Positions 8,947 to 16,750 of a DNA stretch of 64,000 nt are shown here, piece after piece (within the stretch, counting starts at the first letter, position 1; every line of letters begins with the position of its first letter). The stretch is from an uncultured Phycisphaeraceae bacterium (lineage in GTDB: Bacteria > Planctomycetota > Phycisphaerae > Phycisphaerales > UBA1924). Below the pieces are notes generated by a model. The model did no database searches and had not been told where the DNA came from. It saw nothing but the letters and a program-made list of their open reading frames with translations. Position numbers and translations under genes: made by a program. The stretch spans positions 1 to 64,000 of the forward strand of contig CALCCF010000103.1 in the NCBI GenBank assembly GCA_937899905.1, read 5' to 3'.

Positions 8947-9125
8947 GACTTACTCCACTGGCACACATTGGATACCACCCTGACAATTACGTTGGACGAG
9001 CGCGTCTTTGTGAACAATCGGCAACCAACTGATGACCAAACACGTATGTATGCAACAACCACCGACGCTGTACTCGATTGTACTTCTGAGTCATCATTTC
9101 AATGACCGAGAGTATGGAGCCATAA

Positions 9126-9632
9126 ATGGGCAAGTCCTCGAAGGAACCTAAAGACCCGACATCTCCCGTGGTGGTCGTACAAGGGACGCACGAGAACAAA
9201 CTTCCCCCGTGGGCCGGGATTGCCAAGGCTGCCCTTTGGCCTCTTGCTGCACTGGTTGCATTCTTTTCGATTCGGCCGGCATTCATTGACCTCATCGTTC
9301 GCACGGATCGCTTCACTGTGCAGGGCGTTGCAATTTCTACCGACAGCGGTATCTCGGATCGAGTTCGAATCGCACTTCAAGGACTCGATCCGACCTCGGT
9401 TGGCTTCCTGATCAGAACCAAAGGGACTGGATCGATTGTGTTTCCAATGGACGCCTGGGAGAGAGCTTACGAAAGGCAAACTGCTGAGTTGCGCGAGCGA
9501 GGACTAATCGATATATCACCCGGAACCACAGACCGAGATGAAGAAGGGATCGAGGTGCGTTTCACTGATCTCGGGCTGGACGCCGCCGACCACTTGTTCA
9601 CCTTTGTTAGACAGAGCCTGCAGTCTCCGTGA
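9126..9632 (+). CDS. Orphan membrane-anchored protein in a lower-GC patch
   Basis: 168 aa, family not recognised. Residues 30-52 form one hydrophobic segment (AALWPLAALVAFFSIRPAFI); the rest is a soluble region that could adopt a winged-helix or small alpha/beta fold (RTKGTGSIVFPM, ELRERGLIDISPGTTD). GGAG lies about 7 bases before the ATG. Codon use is clearly less GC3-rich than the neighbours, and the 180 bases upstream (8941-9120) contain 85 G/C (47%) by hand count. This suggests a gene acquired more recently than its surroundings, or one under relaxed selection. Confidence 0.65.
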   Translation: MGKSSKEPKDPTSPVVVVQGTHENKLPPWAGIAKAALWPLAALVAFFSIRPAFIDLIVRTDRFTVQGVAISTDSGISDRVRIALQGLDPTSVGFLIRTKGTGSIVFPMDAWERAYERQTAELRERGLIDISPGTTDRDEEGIEVRFTDLGLDAADHLFTFVRQSLQSP

Positions 9633-9641
9633 TCCGTGCAA

Positions 9642-10490
9642 CTAGTGCTTGTACACCCCGTGCCCGCTCTTGTTGCCCAGGCGGCCGGCGGTGACGAGCT
9701 GCTCGAGCAGTGGGCACGGGCGGTACCGCTCGCTGTGCAGGCCGTCGGCGAGCACGTTCATGATGTGGGCGCAGGTGTCCAGGCCGATGAAGTCTGCCAG
9801 CTGCAGCGGGCCCATCGGGTGGTTCATGCCAAGCTTCATGATCTCGTCGATGTGCTCGGGCTCGGCCACGCCCTCCATCCACGTGTAAAAGGCTTCATTA
9901 ATCATGGGCATGAGGATGCGGTTGGACACGAAGCCCGCGCGGTCGTTGGCGGGGACGGCCACCTTGCCCATTCGACTCGACAAGTCGAGCACGGCGGTGG
10001 TCACGGCCTCTTCGGTCGCCAGGCCGTTGATGACCTCGACGAGCTTCATCACCGGCACGGGGTAGAAGAAGTGCATGCCGATGACGTGCTGGGGGCGCTT
10101 GGTCGCGGCGGCGATGGCGGTGATGGAGATGCTGCTGGTGTTGGTAGCCAGGATGCAGCCGTCCTTGCAGGCGCCGTCGAGGTCGGCGAAGACGGCCTTC
10201 TTGACGTCCTCGTTCTCGACGACGGCCTCGATGGCGATGTCGCGGTCGGCCATGGCGTTCACGTCGCTGGCGTAGCTGATGCGCGCGAGGGCGGCGTCCG
10301 CGTCGGCCTGCTCCATGCGGCCCTTTTCGACCGCGCGGGCCATGAGCTTCTGGTGGGTGGCCTTGCACTTTGCGACCTGCTCGGCGCTGGCGTCGTACAC
10401 CAGCACATCGAGGCCCGCCACGGCGGAGACCTGCGCGATCCCGCCGCCCATCTGACCCGCTCCAACCACGCCCACCTTCTTGATCGCCAT
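9642..10490 (-). CDS. 3-hydroxyacyl-CoA (3-hydroxybutyryl-CoA) dehydrogenase
   Basis: 282 aa, NAD-dependent oxidation of 3-hydroxyacyl-CoA or the reverse reaction. The Rossmann motif GAGQMGGGIAQ lies near the N-terminus, followed by NTSSISITAIA, the family signature GMHFFYPVPVMKLVEVI with its catalytic His, and NDRAGFVSNRILMPMINEAF. The C-terminal domain ends LGNKSGHGVYKH. The ORF track starts 30 codons too early; the ATG at 10490 has AAGGAG 9 bases upstream. The length is typical of PaaH/Hbd. No other beta-oxidation genes are adjacent, so it could serve fatty-acid or butyrate-type metabolism. Confidence 0.94.
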   Translation of the reverse strand: MAIKKVGVVGAGQMGGGIAQVSAVAGLDVLVYDASAEQVAKCKATHQKLMARAVEKGRMEQADADAALARISYASDVNAMADRDIAIEAVVENEDVKKAVFADLDGACKDGCILATNTSSISITAIAAATKRPQHVIGMHFFYPVPVMKLVEVINGLATEEAVTTAVLDLSSRMGKVAVPANDRAGFVSNRILMPMINEAFYTWMEGVAEPEHIDEIMKLGMNHPMGPLQLADFIGLDTCAHIMNVLADGLHSERYRPCPLLEQLVTAGRLGNKSGHGVYKH

Positions 10491-10606
10491 CGCGTACACT
10501 CCTTGAAGGAACCCGAACAACTGAGGCAGACGCCTCGGAACCGCAACATTAGCGGTCGGATTGCATCCCGTCAGGCCCACGCGAGAGACCCGCAGAGGAA
10601 TTGCTC

Positions 10607-10915
10607 ATGGATCGCATCGCCACCCTGGAGAAGATGCTGGCCGCCGAGCCCGAGGACACGTTCGTGCTCTACTCCCTCGGTCACGAACACGCGAAGGAAG
10701 GTCGGCACGAGGAAGCCGTGGGCTTCTACGAGAAGTGCCTTGCGGTCGATCCGGGCGAGCACTACGCGTACTTCCACATGGCGCGGTCGCTCGAAGCGCT
10801 GGGCGAAGAAGAGCGGGCCACGGGAATCCTGCAGACCGGCCTCGAGCGCGCGCGGGCCGACGGCAACCAGAAGGCCAGCGGCGAGATCGCGCAGTACCTG
10901 GCGCAGCTGATCTAG
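10607..10915 (+). CDS. Small TPR-repeat protein
   Basis: 102 aa made of about two and a half tetratricopeptide repeats (VLYSLGHEHAKEGRHEEAVGFYEKCLAVDPGEHYAYFHMARSLEALGEEERA). These are helical protein-protein interaction units; the partner is unknown. The ATG at 10607 has AGAGGA 8 bases upstream, and the TTG at 10601 is less likely. It lies 26 bp before recX on the same strand. Confidence 0.85.
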   Translation: MDRIATLEKMLAAEPEDTFVLYSLGHEHAKEGRHEEAVGFYEKCLAVDPGEHYAYFHMARSLEALGEEERATGILQTGLERARADGNQKASGEIAQYLAQLI

Positions 10916-10941
10916 CCCCCGGCACACCAGGCACTCAAAGC

Positions 10942-11616
10942 ATGGCAGAGATCGAGACCATCGCGCTCACGCCCAACGGGCCGAATCGGTGGACGCTCAA
11001 GACACCCGAGCACAAGCGGGCGACGCTGGACGACGCGGCCGTGATCGACTGCGCGCTCGTGAACGGCGATCCATGGACGGTCGCTGTACAGGAGCGCGTC
11101 CAGCGAGCTATCGGTGAGGCCGGTGCGAGACTGGCGGCCGAGCGGCTCTTGCGCGTGCGGCCGCGATCGAGCGCTGAACTCCGTGAGCGGCTCGGAAAGC
11201 GTTACCCGAAGGACGCGGTCGAGCGCGCCGTCGATCGATTGGTGCGCAGCGGCGCGGTGGACGATGCCCGGCTGGCCGACCAACTCGCCGAGCAGCTTGG
11301 CGAGATCCGACCGCACGCGCGCGAGGCGGTCCGCTCCCGCCTCGAGCGTGCGCGGGTTGGCAGCGACGTGGTAGAGCGAGCCCTGGACGAGCACGCGCCG
11401 AGCATGGGCGAATCCGATCGGGCCGTCGAGGCCGCGCGGGCACAGGCGCGCCGCCTTGCTGCGCTTGGCATCGGACCCGAGGCCATGCGTCGGCGGATCT
11501 ACGGCGCGCTCGGTCGGCGAGGATTCGACGCGGAGACCGCCGCGGAAGCCGTCGAGGCCGTGCTCGGCTCCTGGGACGAACAGGCCGATGGGCCAGACAC
11601 CGACGAGGCGGGCTGA
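10942..11616 (+). CDS. recX: RecX-family regulatory protein
   Basis: 224 aa. The RecX pattern of three-helix repeats is visible: AAERLLRVRPRSSAELRERLGKRYPKDAVERAVDRLVRSGAVDDARLADQLAEQL, followed by a second and third repeat, with a C-terminal GFDAETAAEAVEAVL. RecX binds RecA and limits or modulates its filament. The ORF-track start is far upstream; the ATG at 10942 begins an N-terminal beta-rich extension of about 60 residues seen in many bacterial RecX proteins. recA is not in the window. Confidence 0.85.
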   Translation: MAEIETIALTPNGPNRWTLKTPEHKRATLDDAAVIDCALVNGDPWTVAVQERVQRAIGEAGARLAAERLLRVRPRSSAELRERLGKRYPKDAVERAVDRLVRSGAVDDARLADQLAEQLGEIRPHAREAVRSRLERARVGSDVVERALDEHAPSMGESDRAVEAARAQARRLAALGIGPEAMRRRIYGALGRRGFDAETAAEAVEAVLGSWDEQADGPDTDEAG

Positions 11617-11628
11617 GTACCATCGCCG

Positions 11629-12225
11629 ATGCCAAGAATCCGCCCTGCAGCGTTGTGCCTCATTCTCCCTACGGCTTGCCTCGGGCTGATGGGCTGTGTG
11701 GCTGATCGGCCCGGACAGGACAGCTACGGGACCGTCGCGGGCGTGTCGCCGCTCTCGGCCTTGGCCTCGCAGGAAACGCTGGAAGCTGTCGAGCCACGCG
11801 AGAGCGTGTTTACCCGCGAGGGCGACGTAATGGATCGCCGGTACTGGGCACCCATCGCGCTGCTCGCGCCGAACGATCTCACGCTGCACACTCCGCACTA
11901 CACGCCGAGCCGACTGCCGACGACCGGCGACTGGCGCTACGGCGGCGATGTGCCCAACATGCTGGACGTGCACGTGTACGGCAGCGGAAACCGCCATCAG
12001 CTCAAGAGCCTCGCGTACGAGCCGTTCTTGCAGGTGTATGACCTCGTGATGATCCCCGTGCTGATGATTACGGGTACGCCGCCCAACCGGCTCGACGCAT
12101 CCCCGGACACCGAGTACGTCCGTTCCCCCGACGCGTGGGATACGCCGCTGCCGCGGACCGGCCTGCCCGTGGGCGCCGTCGGCATGGAAGTCATCTCGCG
12201 TCCGGCCGAGGGCCGCCAGCTGTGA
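11629..12225 (+). CDS. Predicted lipoprotein of unknown function
   Basis: 198 aa. The N-terminus is a lipoprotein signal peptide with lipobox LMGC (Cys at about residue 23). The mature protein is hydrophilic, rich in Pro, Tyr and Asp, with no domain I recognise. It starts 12 bp after recX. Its stop overlaps the GTG start of the rhodanese gene (GTGA), so those two are probably translated together. Confidence 0.75.
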   Translation: MPRIRPAALCLILPTACLGLMGCVADRPGQDSYGTVAGVSPLSALASQETLEAVEPRESVFTREGDVMDRRYWAPIALLAPNDLTLHTPHYTPSRLPTTGDWRYGGDVPNMLDVHVYGSGNRHQLKSLAYEPFLQVYDLVMIPVLMITGTPPNRLDASPDTEYVRSPDAWDTPLPRTGLPVGAVGMEVISRPAEGRQL

Positions 12226-12641
12226 GCGATACCTTCGACGACAAGGGCTTGCCGCCCGGATATCCGTTCAAGCCCAGCTATGAGATCGCGCCCGTTGCCG
12301 CCGCTGAGAAGCTGTCCAAGGGTGACGCGCTCCTCGTGGATGTGCGCTTGGCCGAGGAGCTTGAGATCGCCGCTCTCCCAGACGTCGGCGAGCACATCCA
12401 CGCGCCGCTTCACGAGCTCAACGAACACCTCGACGACATCGAGGACGCGGCAAACGGCCGGACCATCCTGACGCTCTGCCACCACGGGGTGCGTTCGATC
12501 AAGGCTGCATTAGCCCTGCGCGGCTGCGGCTTTGAGGACACTCACTCGATCGCGGGTGGCATCGAGAATTGGTCGCTGGCGGTCGATCGCGCCGTCCCGC
12601 GGTACACGCGTGACGGCGCGCAGTGCACCCGGGTCGAGTAG
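12222..12641 (+). CDS. Rhodanese-domain protein
   Basis: 139 aa single rhodanese domain. The active-site loop is CHHGVRS with the catalytic Cys near residue 87, preceded by the typical LVDVRLAEELEIAALP segment and followed by GGIENWSLAVD. Such domains transfer or carry sulfane sulfur. The GTG at 12222 overlaps the upstream stop by one base pair step (GTGA) and removes a shadow N-terminus from the ORF-track version. It converges with the histidine kinase with no gap. Confidence 0.9.
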   Translation: MSDTFDDKGLPPGYPFKPSYEIAPVAAAEKLSKGDALLVDVRLAEELEIAALPDVGEHIHAPLHELNEHLDDIEDAANGRTILTLCHHGVRSIKAALALRGCGFEDTHSIAGGIENWSLAVDRAVPRYTRDGAQCTRVE

Positions 12642-15600
12642 TTACGCCGCCTGACGCCTCGACATCGCCTCGACGATCGTTGCCACGAGCCGCCCCCGAC
12701 CGATCGGTTTGGTAGCGTAGGAATCACACCCCACGCCGAAGCAGCGGACACGATCCTCATCCGTCGAATGCGCCGTGAGAGCGATGATCGGTAGCTCGCA
12801 GCCAGCCTGGCGTAGCGTTTGCACGACGGTATATCCATCGATCTCGGGCATCTGCATGTCGCTGAGGATCACATCGAACTCCAGCGGAGCCTTAAGGTGA
12901 CCGTCGGCGGTAAGCATCTTGAGCCCTTCGCGCCCATCGAGTGCGCACGTGACCACCGCGCCGACGCGCTCGAGATGGGTCTTGATCAGGCGGATGTTGT
13001 CCACACCGTCTTCCATGAGCAGGATGCGCACGCCTTCGAGCCGCAGGGTATCGGCCGGCTGCACGCGACCGGCCGAACTGGCCGCCTTACCAGATGGGAT
13101 CGGCTTGACAAAGGCGCCCGTGTCGATCGTCACGTAGAAGGTTGTGCCCACACCTTGTGTGCTCTCGAATGAGATATCGCCGCCGAGCAGACCGGCCAGG
13201 CGCTTGCTGATCCGCAGGCCGAGACCGGTGCCACCAAAGCGGCGCGATGTCGATGCGTCCGCCTGGGTGAACGCCTCGAACACATGCTCGGACTGTTCCT
13301 GGCTCATCCCGATCCCGGTGTCGACGATCTCCACCGCGAGCACACCCCGGCCCGCCGCGCCCTCGCGGTAGTCCGCAGCAACGCGCACGGATCCGTTCTC
13401 GGTGAACTTGATGGCGTTGCCCATGAGGTTTACGAGGATCTGCCGGAGTCTCGTCGGATCTGTCTCGATGATCTCCGGGACGCCCGTTGCGCAGGTGGAC
13501 TTGATGTCCAGGCCCTTGGCCTCGGCCTGCACGCTCATCAGCCTCACCGCGCTCTCGAGCAGTTCGCGAGGATTGACTCGGATCCGCTCGGTGACCATCT
13601 GGCCGGCTTCGATCTTGGAGATATCGAGGATGTCGTTGATGATCGAGAGCAGGTGCTCGCCGTTGCGCCGGATCGTGGAGATGTAATCGGCGCGCTGATC
13701 GGCGGTGAGATCCGGCTCTGCCAAGAGGTCGGCGAAGCCGATGATCGACGTCATCGGCGTGCGGATCTCGTGGCTCATATTTGCCAGGAACTCGGTCTTG
13801 CTCTGGTTGGCGTCTTCGGCCTTGGCCTGCGCTTCGCGCAGCTCGGCCTCGCGCTCGACTTCGGCGGTCACGTCTCGGGCAGTGCCATAGAGACCGAACA
13901 CTTCACCAGAGTCGTCAATCCGAGTGCGTCCGTCGATGGCGACATAGCGGATGCCGTTCTCCGTGTTGGCACGCTCCAGCACCAGGGCGTAGGGCGTCCC
14001 GTGCATCCTTGCTTTCTGGATCGAGTCGGCCAGCCAACGTGCGTCTTCTTCGAGGTAATGCGAGAGGACCGTGTCGTAGTCGGGTGGGCCGGCCTCGATC
14101 GGATGGTCGAAGATTTCGAAGAGCTGCTTGGACCTCGTAACTTCGTCGGTGCGGTAGTCAACGCTCCAACTGCCCATGCGAGCGATGGACTGAGCCGATT
14201 CGAGTGCCCGGTTGGATTCCTCGAGCGCGTCGCGTTGCTCGCGTTGCTGGGTGATGTCCTGGAACGCACCAACCAGGCGTGCGACTTCCCCATCGACCAT
14301 CACGGGTCCGCCCACAGATCGGACCCAGCGCTGCCGTCCGGTGCGTGTGACGAACCGAGCCTCGACATCGAAGCGTTCGCGCTCTTCGATCGCGCGTTGT
14401 ACTCCCTGAGCGATCATGGCACGATCGTCCGGATGGTAGAAGTCGATCGCCTCCGCCACGTTGGGCTCGTAGTCGTCGGCGACTTCGTGGATAGCGCGCA
14501 CCTGCTCGGACCAATAGAGCTCTTCCGTGTGGATGTCGAACTCCCAGCCGCCGATGCCAGTCATCTGGGATGTGCTTGCTAAGAGGGCCTCACGACGAGC
14601 GATCTCGCGTTCGGCAAGCACTTCATCATGGACGTCCATCTGGATGCCGACGAGTTGGCCGCCCTCGCCCGGTGTCGAGTCTGCCACGAAGGTGGCATAA
14701 AGGCGCATCCACCGCCAGTCGCCATTGCGATGCCTCATGCGGCATTGGACGACGATGTGCTGATCTAGGCCCTGCCGATGGCGCTCTAGCGCGTCCTCGA
14801 GGCGTTCAACGTCGTCTTCGTGGATTCGGCTCAGCAGCGTCGCGGCGTCGGGCAAGAGGTCATCGTGGCGCTCGCCGAGCGTCTGCGCCCAGCGTGGATC
14901 GCAACGGAATGCCCCAGTGTCCATATTCCATTCCCACAGGCCCATCCGACCGGCCTGGAGGGCGAGCTCCGTTCGCTGCGTGGCTCGATCATGCTCCAGC
15001 TTCCGATTCATGCGTTCGGTCACGTCGATGTGGATGCCGACCATCCGGACGGGTTCACCCTTCGCATCCCAAGAGACGACCTTGCCCGACGCTTGGATCC
15101 ACTTCCATGATCCGTCTCGGTGCCGCATGCGGAATTGGACCTCTCGATACGGGACCCCTTCCTCGAAGTGCTGGCGGACACGCTCGAGCGCGATCGGGAG
15201 GTCTTCTGGATGAACGTGGCTCGACCACGCCTCGAGATCGCGACCGAGCGATTCGGGCGTCTCACCGATCATGCCGGCCCAACGCGAATCAAAGATGAGC
15301 TCGCCAGTGGGTATCTCCCAGTCCCACGTGCCAATCCCGCCACCTGAGAGCGTGAGTTCGGTCCGTTCGGCCTGCTCGAAGAGCTCCTGTTCGATGCTGA
15401 GTCGTTCTGTGAGGTCTCGAGCCGCCACGAAGCAGAGTGCGCCCGTTTGGCTGAAACGCCACTCGAGGCTCCGCTGCTCACCATCGCGTGTGACAGACCG
15501 GGCACGATGGGCGACCGTGTCCTCACCCGTGCGGGCCCGCTCGAACGCATTGCCGAGGGCCTCTCGGTCGTCGGTGTTGACGAATTCGAAGAGCGGGCGT

Positions 15601-16001
15601 CCCACCGTCTGGGCATCGCCGGTACGAAGCAGTTCCCAGGCCTCGTTGGCTCGAACGATCAGGCCATCGGCATCGACGATGCAGATCGGTTCCGGGGAGC
15701 TCTCGAAGAATCCGGCAAGCTGCTCGAGCTCACCGCTCCGTTCTCTGAGCCTCGAGTCGTTGGCACGTATCCACTGCGCGACGAGTCCGGCGGTGCCGAG
15801 CAACAACAGTAAGGCCGCGGCCTTCGCGAGTGTGGGCTGGACCGCCCATGCATGGAAGAAGTGCAGGTCGATCGTCGAGATCACGGCCGCGATCGCGATG
15901 GCGCCAAAGAGCAACAGGCGCGCCCGTCGTGATCCGGGTGTGCTGTGCGGCCGCGTCTGCGGTGTGTACTGGACTGGCTCCGTTGGCCCTGGCGTGCGCA
16001 T
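12642..16001 (-). CDS. Membrane hybrid sensor histidine kinase with five PAS domains and receiver
   Basis: 1119 aa. Two N-terminal membrane segments (residues 26-55 and 60-80) precede five consecutive PAS/PAC modules (about 85-715), each with the WDW/WEW..HPEDLP..RHRDGSWKWI..DVTER pattern. Then come HisKA with H-box NMSHEIRTPMTSIIGF (His near residue 742), HATPase_c with N, G1 and G2 boxes (NLMGNAIKFTENG, DTGIGM, GTGLGLRISKRL) and a C-terminal receiver whose phosphoacceptor is in DVILSDMQMPE. No Hpt domain or separate response regulator is nearby, so the output is unknown. ATG at 16001 rather than TTG at 16004. Confidence 0.93.
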   Translation of the reverse strand: MRTPGPTEPVQYTPQTRPHSTPGSRRARLLLFGAIAIAAVISTIDLHFFHAWAVQPTLAKAAALLLLLGTAGLVAQWIRANDSRLRERSGELEQLAGFFESSPEPICIVDADGLIVRANEAWELLRTGDAQTVGRPLFEFVNTDDREALGNAFERARTGEDTVAHRARSVTRDGEQRSLEWRFSQTGALCFVAARDLTERLSIEQELFEQAERTELTLSGGGIGTWDWEIPTGELIFDSRWAGMIGETPESLGRDLEAWSSHVHPEDLPIALERVRQHFEEGVPYREVQFRMRHRDGSWKWIQASGKVVSWDAKGEPVRMVGIHIDVTERMNRKLEHDRATQRTELALQAGRMGLWEWNMDTGAFRCDPRWAQTLGERHDDLLPDAATLLSRIHEDDVERLEDALERHRQGLDQHIVVQCRMRHRNGDWRWMRLYATFVADSTPGEGGQLVGIQMDVHDEVLAEREIARREALLASTSQMTGIGGWEFDIHTEELYWSEQVRAIHEVADDYEPNVAEAIDFYHPDDRAMIAQGVQRAIEERERFDVEARFVTRTGRQRWVRSVGGPVMVDGEVARLVGAFQDITQQREQRDALEESNRALESAQSIARMGSWSVDYRTDEVTRSKQLFEIFDHPIEAGPPDYDTVLSHYLEEDARWLADSIQKARMHGTPYALVLERANTENGIRYVAIDGRTRIDDSGEVFGLYGTARDVTAEVEREAELREAQAKAEDANQSKTEFLANMSHEIRTPMTSIIGFADLLAEPDLTADQRADYISTIRRNGEHLLSIINDILDISKIEAGQMVTERIRVNPRELLESAVRLMSVQAEAKGLDIKSTCATGVPEIIETDPTRLRQILVNLMGNAIKFTENGSVRVAADYREGAAGRGVLAVEIVDTGIGMSQEQSEHVFEAFTQADASTSRRFGGTGLGLRISKRLAGLLGGDISFESTQGVGTTFYVTIDTGAFVKPIPSGKAASSAGRVQPADTLRLEGVRILLMEDGVDNIRLIKTHLERVGAVVTCALDGREGLKMLTADGHLKAPLEFDVILSDMQMPEIDGYTVVQTLRQAGCELPIIALTAHSTDEDRVRCFGVGCDSYATKPIGRGRLVATIVEAMSRRQAA

Positions 16002-16134
16002 CAAAACGTCCTATAACTACATTGGGCCAGCAGGCCCATTGGTGGTCATCGGTTGCACGCCGGGTCCGATCAAGTCGAACTTCCGCTTGAAGACTCGCGA
16101 CTTAGACCAGCGAGGCTGGAGCTACCATCGTCCG

Positions 16135-16731
16135 ATGCCCCGCCGGCTAGTGCGCTTCTACCAGAAGAGCCGACTGCTCAACATCAACCTGAACCTCGTG
16201 GTGGCGGGGTTCTTGGCCATCGCGCTTGCCAAATTCCCGGTGATGCTGGTCGAGCAGTGGCTCGCCGGGCAGAAGTTCCTGATCACGCTGATTGCGTACG
16301 GGATCGACACCGTGTTCGATGTCGCGGTGTATTTCGGGTTGCACTGGATCGCCAACCACTGGCGTCCTTCGGCCGTACACGGCAAGGGCCGAAAGCCCCC
16401 GAGGCCGGCCCACCGCAAGAACTTCTTCATGGACGCGGGGCGAGTGCAGGCCGAGCGGATGATCCTCGTGCCGGTGTTTGCCGCGGTGTCCATTGGCATG
16501 ATGTACAGCCTGCAGCGGTACGGCGGCGTGTCGGCTTCGTGGGCCTTCGTGTACAGCTTTGGCACTGCCATCCTTGTCACGCGGACGCTGCACACCATCA
16601 GCGGCATCTGGACGGGCACCTTCAAGAGCGACCACCAGTACTACGCCGAGGGCACGGCCCCCGAGGATCCGGCGGCACCGAAGCCGCTCCCCCAGTCTGG
16701 GGAGCGTGAGCGGGAGCGGCAGGCCGTGTAG
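16135..16731 (+). CDS. Membrane protein of unknown function
   Basis: 198 aa, not recognised. Four hydrophobic segments are visible (LNLVVAGFLAIALAKFPVML; FLITLIAYGIDTVFDVAVYFGLHW; MILVPVFAAVSIGMMYSL; WAFVYSFGTAILVTRTLHTISGIW), separated by a basic loop (GKGRKPPRPAHRKNFF) that should be cytoplasmic. The C-terminus is charged. The ORF track reads much further upstream, but the ATG at 16135 fits the hydrophobic profile. It lies 19 bp before the asparagine synthetase start on the same strand and may be co-transcribed with it. Confidence 0.75.
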   Translation: MPRRLVRFYQKSRLLNINLNLVVAGFLAIALAKFPVMLVEQWLAGQKFLITLIAYGIDTVFDVAVYFGLHWIANHWRPSAVHGKGRKPPRPAHRKNFFMDAGRVQAERMILVPVFAAVSIGMMYSLQRYGGVSASWAFVYSFGTAILVTRTLHTISGIWTGTFKSDHQYYAEGTAPEDPAAPKPLPQSGERERERQAV

Positions 16732-16750
16732 GGCGGCCTACAACCCCACC

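Noticed and set aside
15271-16134. Plus-strand open frame upstream of the membrane protein at 16135 (ORF track 15271..16731)
   Set aside because: It lies antisense to the PAS kinase, is Ser/Arg-rich, and the hydrophobic protein clearly begins at ATG 16135.
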